Below are positions 34,430 through 45,419 of a stretch of 64,000 nucleotides of DNA, one piece after another (position 1 is the stretch's first letter; each line of letters starts with the position of its first letter). Below the pieces are notes generated by a model. That model saw nothing but the letters and a program-made list of their open reading frames with translations. It ran no database searches and had not been told where the DNA came from. The translations under genes were made by a program, and so were the position numbers. Location of the stretch: the NCBI GenBank assembly GCA_037957365.1, contig JARHVA010001471.1:2672501-2736500 (forward strand), in the 5' to 3' direction. This DNA comes from Torreya grandis (taxonomy: Eukaryota > Streptophyta > Pinopsida > Cupressales > Taxaceae).

Positions 34430-35668
34430 GAGCTTTGATTTAGAAAAGTGGTAGGTATTCATGGCTGTCTAGATTCCTTTTATATATTGGGCCTAACTCC
34501 ATCATTAGAATATGTCTCAGAGAAGATGAAGTTTTAGATATCCTCAAAGGTTGTCATGATAAACCTTGTGGAGGTCACTTTGCAGCCAAGCGTACAACAG
34601 TAAAAATCTTGAATGTAATATATTATTGGTTCTCACTCCATAAAGATGTAATAAGATGTACTACTCATTATGACACATGTCAACATATGGAGAGAACCAC
34701 ACATTCAGATGAGATACCTTTGCAACCTCAAATGGTGCTTGAACCATTTAAAAAATAGAGCATAGACTTTGTAGGAACTTTTGATCCAAAATCCAATAAC
34801 AAAGAGTACATCTTTGTATGTACCAACTATGTCACTAAATGGTTAGAAGTAAGACTCTTACACATGCTAGGGATGAGAAGGTGGAAGCTTTCCTCTATGA
34901 ATAAATATTCACAAGATATGTTGTGCCATGAGAAATAGTCATTGATCAAGGACCCCAATTCACTGCTAGTTTAATTACTACCTTGGTCCAATAATATGAG
35001 ATTAGGCATAAAAAATCAACTCCATATCATCCACAATCCAATAGACAAGTGAAAGTCACCAATAGCGAGTTAGAGAATACTTTGACCAAGACTTTTAGTA
35101 TGTCTCATAAGGATTAGGAGGCTAGACTTCCTGAAGCTATTCCAGCTTGCAAAATCATGTGGAAGATCACTACAAGGTTCACCCCATATGAGTTGGTCTA
35201 TAGAAAGAAACTTGTTTTACCAATTGAATTTGAGCAGAAGACCTTACAGATAACATTAGAAATTTGGATGGATATATATAAAGCACAAAAAGAAAGGCTT
35301 ATGCAACTGAATACATTAGATGAATACAGACAATAGGTATTATAGAACATAAAAATTGTACAATAGTTGTGGATTAGATGGCATGATAGGTACATTAAGA
35401 CTGAGCAATTCAATGTAGGAGATTGGGCCTTTCTTTTTTATTCAAAATATAAAGATCACAAGGGAAAACTCCAGACTAGTTGGCTTGATCAAGTTGAGAT
35501 TGAGCATGTTTATGACAATGGAGCAGTGCAACTCCAAACCATTGATCTAATAAGATTTTGTCTACTAGTCAATGGCCATAGACTAAATTTGTATAAAAAT
35601 CCACTCACTCAGGAGGAGTTTAGAAGCACATATACAAGTAATTATAAAATAGATATAATGATGTACTA
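34430..35668 (+). pseudogene. Ty3 integrase remnant (giant element)
   Basis: Zinc-binding N-terminus at 34.55-34.69 kb: CHDKPCGGHFAAKRTTVKIL, YYWFSLHKDV and CTTHYDTCQH. The core start SIDFVGTFDPKS and YIFVCTNYVTKWLEV follow. The remainder is frameshifted but shows the KSTPYHPQSN-like and EL-NTL blocks. The C-terminal part is open (35367-35669): WAFLFYSKYKDHKGKLQTSWLDQVEIEHVYDNGAVQ, a GPY/F-type DNA-binding tail ending RLNLYKNPL. No chromodomain seen. Confidence 0.75.
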
Positions 35669-37444
35669 GATCAGCATGATGTCTCACCAGACAAAGAGAG
35701 AACTAGCCAATACATAGATGAATAATGAGAGGAGGGCATCCTGGCCCTCCTCTGGCATGAAAGATGAGACCTTCAAATGGTCCTTGATCAATCACCCTCT
35801 TACCTGACTTGGCAAGGATCTAGAATAAATATTCTACTATAGGCAACAGTTAGAGTTAAAAAAAACAATAAAAACCCTTTTTGAGTATTATTGGTAGTTT
35901 TTGTGTAGAAAACCAGCTTATTGGCTACCCAAAACTGTAAAATGGGCCTAAATAGAAAACTAGCTTGTTGGCTATTTAAGGGTAAAAACCAAAATGGAAA
36001 ATAAATAATCAGTCTGAGCAAAACTATTCATCTTCTTCTAGTTGACATGAGCTATTTTGTAACTGCTACAGGTACCTCCCTCACCATTGCTATAGGCACC
36101 TTTGTCAACAAAGGTATTCTTTCAGTTGTTATGGGACATTCTCTAGTTGATATGGGCACCTTCCCCATAGTTGGGCATAACTTTGTCGTTGCTACAAACA
36201 CCACCTATGGTTATCGCAGGTACATCCAAACACCTCTCTAAGTACATGCAGGTTAGTTCTTCACAAAATCTAAGCTATGGCCTTGGCTATGGGCTTTTGA
36301 GCAATTCATACATGACACCAGATAAGCTAGAGGAGGAGTGAAGGAGGATTAGAGCAGAAATTTCAAAACATTGCTCAATCACACCCCTGAATCACAAGGT
36401 AAGAGCCACAACTAAGGCATACACTTCTAATCTCCATTTTAAGTGCTTTAAACCATAATTTATGGCTACAAGGATACACATGAACCAATTTCATTTTTTG
36501 CTCATTTCATAGAGATGATTTCACTCTATCACATAGTGAGATCTAGGTTTTTTAGGAGCATAGGTCCTAAGTTTGAAAATATTGATGGTTACTAAAGGAA
36601 AAATTCACTAGGCATTTAATCCACAAAGAGCAACATAGCATAGAGACAAATCATCAGTAGACTCAAGTAGAGGAAGATAACATAACAACAACACCCTTAG
36701 CCACCCTCTTCTATGTTCATGTAGCACCTGACTCAGACAACACAAATATCCGTAGTGACTACCTTGTGGTAGGAAGACAATAATCTCTCATCTAACTATA
36801 AGCCCCCTGCTCTAGTTTTATGCAGGTTGTCATGATTACATGCAGGTTGCTAAGGGTATCATGGAAGGCTAACATCCTGTGAGCTCATGATTACTTACGG
36901 GGCCCACTTCAATCAAGTTATAACTTCTAGGAAATCATTTCATTCTAGAAACCACTCGCATGCAAACACTCACATGCAAATCCTCTACATAATCCTCGGT
37001 AAGACTGTTAAAAAGGTATGTCATATATTTTGGTCATAGAAAAGCATTTTTTGATCTTAATATAACATGTATTATATTGAAAAGCATATTTAATCATTAA
37101 AAAGTAATTCATTAAGTCTTATCTCCACTCATACCCTCATCATGACCCCATCCTCTCTCTTTCCATCCTACTCATTCCACATCACTTGGGGACAAGTGTC
37201 ACCTCATGTGGGAGGGGAGAATGTTGCGGGCAATCAATCTCATGCACTCTAGAATAAATTATGGGTGGATTAAACATCCATGATGACACCATAAAATCAA
37301 TAGGAAAAAAAATCACTTTTATTATTTTCACTTGTGAGTACAACCCATTTAAGAAAATCCAAAGCACGCTATTACCTATAACCACAAACCACCATTATTG
37401 AAAAAACCTTGCTTTGCTACAAGCAGAACTCTATAAACCAAACT
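35669..37444 (+). other. Post-pol region of the giant Ty3 element
   Basis: No conserved domain. The open frame 36047-36241 is a repetitive Gly/Thr/Val-rich translation. At 37186-37216 a purine-rich run (GTGGGAGGGGAGAA) is followed by TGTTGCGGGC, which looks like a polypurine tract next to an LTR-type TG start, possibly a second tract or the trace of another element. Confidence 0.4.
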
Positions 37445-37449
37445 GAGTG

Positions 37450-37714
37450 TGTTGAAAATTATCGCATAGACTAAATAACAACAAATGACTCATATATTAA
37501 CCAAAATACAAATTACAACACTAGTTCTATATTTTGGGCCACACTTCGAGGGGGCTACCTCCTTTAAAGCAAGGCTCTATTACAAATACTCTTCTTATAT
37601 ACCCTATAACACCATATACCCCTATACTTATACTATTTCCTACCAATTTCTCCCCATATGCTAATGCATGTGGGATTATTCTTTATCCTATTATACCCCT
37701 CTAAGTACATTACA
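37450..37714 (-). repeat. 3' LTR of the small nested element
   Basis: Near-copy of 40237-40503. Shares ACTAAATAACAACAAATGAC and CCCCTATACTTATAC phrases. Confidence 0.85.
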
Positions 37715-38049
37715 TTCCATCCCCATTAAATATGTTTCAGCCTTGAAACATGATAAAAAATAGGTGGATGACCAAATAAAAGTCAAATAAAAAATAAGGT
37801 GAAGACCAAATGGAAACTCTACCATGTGTGTGTTTCTGCTTCCACTTCTTCTGTCTATGCTATGATAGGGGCATGTACAATAATAAAATGAACATAAGCA
37901 CTGAAATAAGAGGTGGATGTGTATAAAGATGGATGCATGGACTAACCACAACTAAAATTTGGCAGTGAGAGTGGAGCAATGAAAGTTGAATCTCATTGAT
38001 GATCACCTCAAATCCAGAACAAGGGTGCACAAAATATTTATCCTTGTGA

Positions 38050-38480
38050 ACCAACTGAGGGTACATGCCATCCCCCTTAACATTACTTCTTAAGGGAGGT
38101 GGAACCTCAATTCCCTACTTAGGATCTGTGATTGTTGGCTTGGGCTCATATGGGGTCTACTCAAGCATATTGGTTCCTTGAATAGACTCGTTGGAGAAGT
38201 GCTTGAGTACTTCTGGTGTTTATTCTAGTGCTTTTGTTATTTGGAGATGTTTCCAGTGGATGCAGTTTTCAGTGAGCTTGGCTAAGCCCACTGCTTCCAT
38301 CATTATTTGAGGTTGCCATATTTGGACCTCTGCTCAAATCTCCTCTTGAAGTCTATTAAAGAAGCAACGAATGAAGAATGCAATAGATTGTGTCATTGAT
38401 GAATCTCTCAAACTCAGTCTGATATTCTTGAACTTTTTTAGTTTGTTAAAGCTTAGTCAATGCATTAGTGGAAAACCCCA
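38050..38480 (-). pseudogene. Ty3-type gag fragment of the small nested element
   Basis: The minus strand reads ALTKL-QTKKVQEYQTEFERFIND, then LQEEI-AEVQIWQPQIMMEAVGLAKL. This is the end of the Retrotrans_gag capsid domain of Ty3 elements of chromovirus type, which also commonly use the iMet primer seen here. Upstream (38.5-40.2 kb) no clear domain is readable; 39.05-39.37 kb is low-complexity Pro/Ser/Leu on the minus strand. Confidence 0.6.
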
Positions 38481-40223
38481 TGAGAACCATAGATTAAACA
38501 TATAGGGATGTCGGCTTCAATTGAAAATACATCCGTTACAACAATATAAAAAAAAATTGATTTTTTTGACCTAAATAATTGACACACGACAAAATGATTA
38601 GATGATAATTAATAGACTAAACTACATGTCATAAGGATGACATAACATAGAAATTAAAGATGATGACTCAATCTTAAAATTAATATGCAAGACTATGTGG
38701 ATGAACATCATTGACTATGAGCAATTCTGATCCAAAACTCATACGAAGAATGACACATAGGCATAACTCAATACGTAACTTAAAAAATAGATTAGGCATT
38801 ACCAATAGAAGAATGTCGACACATAACATAAAAAACACTTAAAAAGGCAAATAATAAATGAGGTTCTTAAGATGTTTGTTAAGACAACTCTTTAAGACGT
38901 AATTGGAAACAACAAAAAAGACATACAAAGGGAGATGAAATACCATGAAACAAGTAAAAATACCACGAATATCCAAAAACAGATCCACTGAAAGTGAAAC
39001 ATAATACCATGGAATCAATGGAGAAAACAGTGGCGATGAACAAGTGGTTTCAAGGCAAAAATGACAGTTTGGGTTTCCAAGGTGAAAAACTACGGGCCAA
39101 GACTGGGAGGAGGGTGGTCGTTGCAGGATCTAAAGCCAAGAAGGAGGCAGTTTGGAGGTAGTACGATGGCAGTTTGGAGTTGAGGTGGATCTGGCAAGAA
39201 ATTTGTAGGTTGGGAGGTGGATAGCAAGGGATGTAGAGGGAAGAAAAAAACACTGTGCAAGGAGGTGGATAGGGACAGGAAAGATCGGCGTGGAGTTTTG
39301 AAGGTGTTCAGTGAAGAAAAAAATAGTCACCCAGGGAGTGAGAACACTGCTGGAGTGAGTATGATGAGTCATGGAACGGAGATGGGTGGTGGGTGATGCA
39401 AAAGAGACGATGTAGAAGAACAGTGGTCACGTCGCTATTCAAACCAAGCATAAATCAGGGTGTTCTTATATTGAATAGTGGTCATGCTCCAAGTCATTAA
39501 ACAAGTCAATCTAGGTGCCAAGAAGATATAGTTGTAGAGGCAAGGCCGACGAGCAAAGAACTATCACTTCCAAACCTAATAGAGGATGCACCAAGGAGTC
39601 TAGCGATGACTTTTTAGGGGGTGCTCGCCATTGATGAAGCAGTGGAGGAAGGTTGGAGATTGTGGGGAACTCAACCCAAATGTCATGGAGCTCTATCCAA
39701 GGTGGATATATCTAGGCGATAAAACCTGTGGATCCACAACCAGAGCCAAGAGCCAGATCTAGAGAGTAGGGTCATGACGACAACAAAACCAATCTGAGTA
39801 TTGAAGATGCTAGAGGCGAGATCCCAAAAAGATATCCGATACAAATCAATGGTGTTGAGAGCGGAGAACTCAAAATGAAGTCGAACCATGGAGAGAATAT
39901 TGAGATGGAGCCAAGGTCGAGCTGATATATATCTAGGAACACCAGTTTTAATGAATTTAAAACTGACACAAAGCAATGAGATCTAAAACCCATAGTATCA
40001 TAGACTATAATATAACTAAGATGTAATCTATGATCCCATTGACAATTGCAATATTTTGATTTGATTTTTATGTTTAAAAATAAAAATCTGACAAACACAT
40101 AATACTGTAAATTACTGAACCTCCTCTTGCAACGTAAAGAAAACCAAATGAGTGAACATATTCGAATCTCAATTTCTCCCATCTTGCATTGGAAAGAAAA
40201 AAAAATTGACGGCTCAAGAAATT

Positions 40224-40235
40224 GCTCTGATACCA
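40224..40235 (-). promoter_or_regulatory. Primer-binding site of the small nested element
   Basis: Exact TGGTATCAGAGC on the minus strand, one base after the 5' LTR. Confidence 0.85.
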
Positions 40236-40236
40236 A

Positions 40237-40503
40237 TGTCAGAAACCTTTTGCTTGTAGAGACTAAATAACAACAAATGACTCATATATTAACCAAAACC
40301 CAGATTACAACACTACTTCTATATTGCGGGCCATTTCGAGGGGACTACATCCTTTAGAGCAAGGCTCTATTACAAATACTCTTCTTGGATACCCTATAAC
40401 ACCATATACCCCTATACTTATACCATTTCTACCTATCTCTCTCCATATGCTAATACATGTGGGATTATTCTCTATCCTATTATACCCCTCTAGTTACATT
40501 ACA
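40237..40503 (-). repeat. 5' LTR of the small nested element
   Basis: Minus strand TGTAATGTAAC to TTTCTGACA. Confidence 0.85.
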
Positions 40504-40534
40504 AAGTGTCATCAGAAAACTAAACCCAGCCAGA

Positions 40535-43320
40535 ATGGGAGGCTCAGTTGTGAAAAAGGAACCCACAAATCATAGGGAACTTCAAGGAGACCCAACTAAC
40601 TGATTTGTCTTCAACAAAGTTGGATAGACCACTTATTTTGAGAAATTACAGGATTTCTTAGAACCCCTTGCTAGGAAATTTGCAGGGTCCTTTACAGGAG
40701 AACAAGCTACTGTACATGGCATTACATTTCCAATCATTGAAGAACTAGTAAGCCAGGAAACTGGGCTACCAAGTTTAGGAGAAAACTGGTAAGACAAACC
40801 CAATGGTTAAGAAGTCAGACAATAGTTCTATCAGGGAGATGAAAGACTAGTACTAAAGAAAGGTGATGTGGAGAGACTCAACCTACCTGCAACCTAGAGG
40901 GAAGCAGCCTCATACATCATTAGATATATGACCTATGAAGGAAGGTAATCTCTGATTTATATTCTCTAATTTAAATTTTTGAATCACTTAAGGAATGATA
41001 AAACCATAATGTTCTAATGTACTTATGGAACATTCTAAAAAAGATGTCCAAAGAATACTAGAAAGGGGTTGAGAAAGCCCTGTCTCATCATTGCTTGATA
41101 TGGCCGATAGATAAACATGAAATAAACACTATTACACCTGACCTTAACTAGGAACAATTTCTAACCCTAGGGAATGGTGAACCTCAGCAAGAAGAGGGAA
41201 ATAATGAGGAATCTCCTAAAGAGTAGGCCCAATAGACTGCACAAGAAGGTACTATGGGCACTAGTGTTGTTGGATAGCCTGTAGCCACCGAAGGTTCATC
41301 TAAAATTGTTACAAGAAGAAGAAGGAGAAGGAAACTAGTCTTAACTCCTGATGACATAGAGGAGGAAAATACACCCACACAAATTGAGCAAAATATTCCT
41401 TCTCCCACTGTTCCAACTATCTCCTCACCAAGGATTAATTCTTTCACCATGGCTCCTTTAAGGGAAGAGAAATATTTTCCATCAATTGTTGCATAGGAAG
41501 AATAGGATCCAACAGCCACCCCTCCTAAAAAGAAGAAGAAAACTGAAGAAAAGAAACCCTCTGTATCAAAAATAATGAGACCTCTTCCTAGGAGATCTTA
41601 TAGAATTAAGAAAAAGAAGACAACCCTAGCCTCCTCACCCATAGACATCAGTAAGGATGAAAAAGAAAAGAAAGAGCCTAGGATTCGAAAGACCTCTAAT
41701 GGGTTTGAGATTTCAAAATGGTCTATCGAAGAATAATCTACCAAGGAAGAAGTACAGTCATCTAAGCCACTCAGATTCACTAAAGAAGACATGGATCTTC
41801 TCAAACAAATTGGGTACATAGAAGAAGAACTGAGAATGATAGATCAACTTATAGAAGAAGACTTGATTGAAGAAAAGACTATGGAAGAAGAAGTAGAACA
41901 AGAGATAGTTCCTCATAACCAGGAGTTTCAAACCTTGGAATAGGCTATGAAAGAAATATATAGGCTGAGAAATAAGATAACAGAGTTGAAAGGTAAGAGA
42001 GGCTTGAAAACACTTCTAGGGGAAACAAATTTTATAGAATAGTCTATGAAAAAAGAAAGGTTATTAGAGGAACCTACAACAACTTCCTTAGAGGAACATG
42101 TAGCAACTTCATCTACCTTACCTATAGATAGAATTAGTGTACCCTTAGAGGCACCTATAAAAGATAATGCTCTTGCTTTGGTACCTTTCTCTAATAGATT
42201 TTCTCTCCATTGCCCACTGCAAAAATACCTACAACAAAAGAAGTAATTGATGTAGATCTTTTAGCTACCATGCTAGTAGAAACTGATGACCTGAATTTTC
42301 TTAAAGAAAAATTTGGTGACGATGAAACTTATCATAAGGATTTGGTGTAAAGATTTAAGGTATATGTTGAAACAATAGAGCAATAATATGACTTAAAAGA
42401 AAGACTCAAAATGATTAAAACTAGGATCAAGTATTTGAAATAAAAAGTTACTAAAATGCATGAAACCACTGAATTGTTAATGGAGTGTAGATCACCTTCT
42501 AGAGTGTATGTAGTCTACTTAGAAGAAAGATGGCTTAAATTCAAATATGGTAGGATCTATAATGATCAGTCCAACATGGTTTATGACCTTAAATCTTTCT
42601 TTGAAGTCTATAGACATGCTGACCCTAATCTCCAAGCACAATGAAGTGAGTTTTACATACACTAGTATGTTGTACCCCATGATACAAATTGGAATCCAAA
42701 TATATACTTGATGTATATCCAACTAAATGCATTTACTTCATATGTCCTAAATGAAATAGGAAGAAGGAAATAGGTGGAGTATAAAAAAAAGAAGCTACCC
42801 TAATGATTAGGGGTGAATTAGGTAATTCAGAAGCTATAATAGAAGAATGGATCTCCTTCATGAACTCAGGGACTCCACAAGCAAGAGTCATAAGGAAAAA
42901 AGTAGAGGTTCAGAATTACTTCTTGAGTCTTATGGAGGGAGATGGAAAGCAAATTTTTGTTTCTTGTTCTCATAGATTGGCAAAACTCTCTGATGCTTTA
43001 AAAAGAAAGGAACCTTATTCCCCTCAAAACATTAGGGAGGCCATACACAAGGTATACATGTATATTGAGCTTGTCAAGAGGAGAAGGATAAAATGGTTGG
43101 GATTGATGTTTTAACCACCTATGTTTTGGTTCTTAATTCTTGACTAGGAGGGAGAGGTCCCAACTAATAAAGAGGTAGAGAAGAAAATATGGAAGAACAT
43201 TGATGATGCTAAAGGTTTCTATATCTTTAAAGGGATGGCCTACACTAAGCCCCTATATTTCAAAAAAGTGTATGTTTTCAAAATGCAGCCAAGGCTTGCT
43301 CGAGGTCGAGAAAGAGTAGG
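40535..43320 (+). pseudogene. Extra ORF downstream of pol in the giant Ty3 element, unknown function
   Basis: From the ATG at 40535 a degenerate frame runs about 900 codons to the 3' polypurine tract. The N-terminal part, with stops ignored, reads TTYFEKLQDFLEPLARKFAGSFTGEQATVHGITFPIIEELVSQETGLPSL, a folded-looking domain. The middle (41.2-42.2 kb) is charged and of low complexity: RRRRRRKLVLTPDD, PPKKKKKTEEKKP and a Glu-rich helical stretch FTKEDMDLLKQIGYIEEEL. The C-terminal part (42803-43114) is open: ELGNSEAIIEEWISFMNSG, SCSHRLAKLSDALKRKEPYSPQNIREAIHKVYMYIELVKRRR. It is not gag or pol. I recall similar frames in Tat/Athila-like plant Ty3 elements but cannot name the family. Confidence 0.55.
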
Positions 43321-43325
43321 GGGTG
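43309..43325 (+). promoter_or_regulatory. 3' polypurine tract of the giant Ty3 element
   Basis: GAGAAAGAGTAGGGGG directly before the 3' LTR start. Confidence 0.7.
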
Positions 43326-43443
43326 TGATGAGGCCACCAATTACTTTATTTTGTAGCCTCATCCATACTTAGTATATATCTTTTTCTATGTAAATCCCCA
43401 TAACCATCCATGAATCATACAAATGAATGAATAAATGAATTTA

Positions 43444-43445
<2 letters not shown>

Positions 43446-43502
<57 letters not shown>
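43446..43502 (+). repeat. (AT)n microsatellite
   Basis: 57 bp of uninterrupted AT dinucleotides, present only in this LTR. The other LTR has just a short TA run at the matching place. Confidence 0.95.
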
Positions 43503-43504
<2 letters not shown>

Positions 43505-43615
43505 GTTATGTTATAAATTAATGATATTTTTTATTTGATTAGATTATACTTGTGTAACTTTATTTAACAAACATTTGAAAGGTAACATAAGGCTGTAGGA
43601 ATCTTGTTTGGGCAC

Positions 43616-43935
43616 AACATGTATAATTTGCTCATAGCCACTACTAGTTTCTATTTGTAGGTTGCTTATAGCAACTGTTGGCTTCCACCTACAAGTTACT
43701 CGTAGCCACTACTAGTTTACATCTGTAGGTTTCCCACAGTAATTTTTAGCTTCCACCTATAGGTTTCCTATAAAAACTATTGGCTTCCACCTATAAGTTG
43801 CCTGTATCCACTATTGAATCCCACCTTCAGGTTGCCCATAGAAACTGTTGGCTTCCACCTACAAGTTGTCTGTGGTAACTATAGGTTGCCTGCAACAACT
43901 ATAGGCTTTCACCTACAGGTATCTCGTAACCACTA
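43616..43935 (+). repeat. 34-bp hairpin minisatellite in the 3' LTR
   Basis: Diverged counterpart of 28059-28360, with repeated CTACAGGTTGCC-type and GGCTTCCACCTA-type phrases. Confidence 0.75.
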
Positions 43936-44830
43936 CATAGAATAGAACTATTGTTATGATTAGATCTTAAGGGCACATCCAATTGTCTTAGGAATCAAGT
44001 GGATGATTGAAGATGATCCTCCATAGCTATTTTACATATTCCTCACATGTAAAGAACCTTAGATGTATTACCAAATATGAGAAAGATAAGGATAATGGAA
44101 ATGAGACAAAAGGTAGTAAAACAACAAAAAAGTATACATTTTCCTTAACATAGTTAAGCCTAAAATAAGTAACTTTAGTTGCTAATCATCTAAAGGTTGA
44201 TTGGAGTAGTTCCTAAAGTATTTGTACTTTCCCTAGTTTAGTGTTTTTGGTTAAAGCTAATAAACTTCCTTCTGTATTTAATTACAAAACCTACATTAGA
44301 TTAGGGGTTAAATAAATAATAATAGAGGAGCAGAATTATAGAAGTCATTGCATTCTAAATATTGTAATTTTTTGTAGAAATCTTTAATTACTACAGATCT
44401 AAGTAATGAGAAGGTTGATTGTAAAAGAAGCTTTTGTAAATCTCTAGGAGAAGGATTGGATCTCAGTTCTGAATGAGAAATGACCCCCTCGAAAGGAGTT
44501 ATAGTGAATATCCTAACCCTTTTTAGTTTAAGTGTGTTGTGTAAGTTGATTTCATTATTAGTTTGATTATATAAAGTGTGATCGATGTGTGATTTATAAG
44601 TGTGAAGTATTTTTGTATTTCTGTTATAATAGTTTCATAGCATAACTATCTAGTAAATTCAACATAAGTTCATTGTACTAAAACTAGTGAAGCAAGTTAA
44701 TCTATGAATTAATAATGCATATATAGTGCTAACATCATTTAAAATCATACACACCTTAGGTTTATAATTAATGTTAATCACATTCAAGAATTTGGTAATT
44801 AACTGGGTAATAATTTTGCACAACAAGTAA

Positions 44831-45330
44831 CACAATCTCTATGAATGTTTGGTGCCCCATAAGTCCTTGGGATAGTAGGTGAATGAGGAATTAACCTTTG
44901 TTTATCACTTTCACTAAAAGGTGAGTGTTTAATATCTTTGGTCACTATGTTAACCACTTTATTTAAAGGATTCCTCATGACTTTTTTATAGCTCCCACTT
45001 GAATTCAAATGATCAAGCATTTTCGCATCATAATATTTTCTATTTAAGAGTGTTATTGTGTTTCCCTTGGATGCTTTAAGAATGATCACATTTTTATTTT
45101 TTTTAAGACTATGTAGGGCATATTTTTAAAGATTCATACGTTTTTATTTGGTGGGTGAACATTCTTTAAATAAAGGTAACATTTAACCGGTAACTTTTCA
45201 ACAAAATCTATATTCAAATTTCTCACACTGCAAGAACTTGTAAAATAAGCTTTATTAGGGTTTTATGTCAACCTTCATTTTTTTTATTGTGTACTTTCCT
45301 TGCATTCCACACTGTGTCTAAGAGAATATA
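44831..45330 (-). pseudogene. Penelope-like element, N-terminal RT part
   Basis: Minus strand. The open frame 44799-45089 reads MIILKASKGNTITLLNRKYYDAKM, then HLNSSGSYKKVMRNP, and ends PRTYGAPNIHRD, matching the Penelope RT start (ADKGN-x-V-x-RxxY, then RLYGLPKIHK). Upstream ALHSLKKIKN and an EKLPVKC-like block extend it to about 45.33 kb. The frame is cut by the giant Ty3 element. Across the 5-bp duplication it resumes at 27.67 kb in the next conserved RT block, so the two parts are one element. Confidence 0.75.
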
Positions 45331-45419
45331 AAATATAGTTATGTATTTATTATGTTTGGTGCACTACCTTTTAAGAAGTCATTTACTATATAATGGCATC
45401 CACCCTCTCTATTGCAACT

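Larger units (their letters stand above)
37450..40503 (-). mobile_element. Small gag-only LTR element nested in the giant Ty3
   Basis: Minus-strand element of 3054 bp. LTRs are 40237-40503 (5', 267 bp) and 37450-37714 (3', 265 bp), beginning TGTAATGTA on the minus strand. PBS is TGGTATCAGAGC at 40224-40235. A purine run (GGGGATGGAA, minus strand) precedes the 3' LTR. Flanks GAGTG and AAGTG are a near-perfect 5-bp duplication. The interior has a Ty3-type gag fragment and no pol. Another non-autonomous element. Confidence 0.85.
27677..44825 (+). mobile_element. Giant Ty3 LTR element with an extra downstream ORF
   Basis: LTRs 27677-29256 (1580 bp) and 43326-44825 (1500 bp) both start TGATGAGGCCAC and end GCACAACA. 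A PBS-like TGGTGTCATTGCTAGGG follows the 5' LTR, and a purine run (GAGAAAGAGTAGGGGG) precedes the 3' LTR. Flanks AGCAA (27672-27676) and AGTAA (44826-44830) are a near-perfect 5-bp duplication. The interior holds gag, protease, RT, RNase H and integrase in Ty3 order, then about 7.6 kb beyond pol with another ORF and a nested small element (37450-40503). Own length without the insert is about 14 kb. It sits inside a Penelope-like element. All genes carry stops. Confidence 0.9.
43326..44825 (+). repeat. 3' LTR of the giant Ty3 element
   Basis: Direct repeat of 27677-29256. Carries the 34-bp hairpin array (43616-43935) and a TA microsatellite. Confidence 0.9.

Noticed and set aside
39050..39372. 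Minus-strand Pro/Ser/Leu-rich frames as a secreted protein
   Set aside because: Low-complexity translation of a G-rich plus strand inside the small nested element; the two overlapping frames exclude each other.
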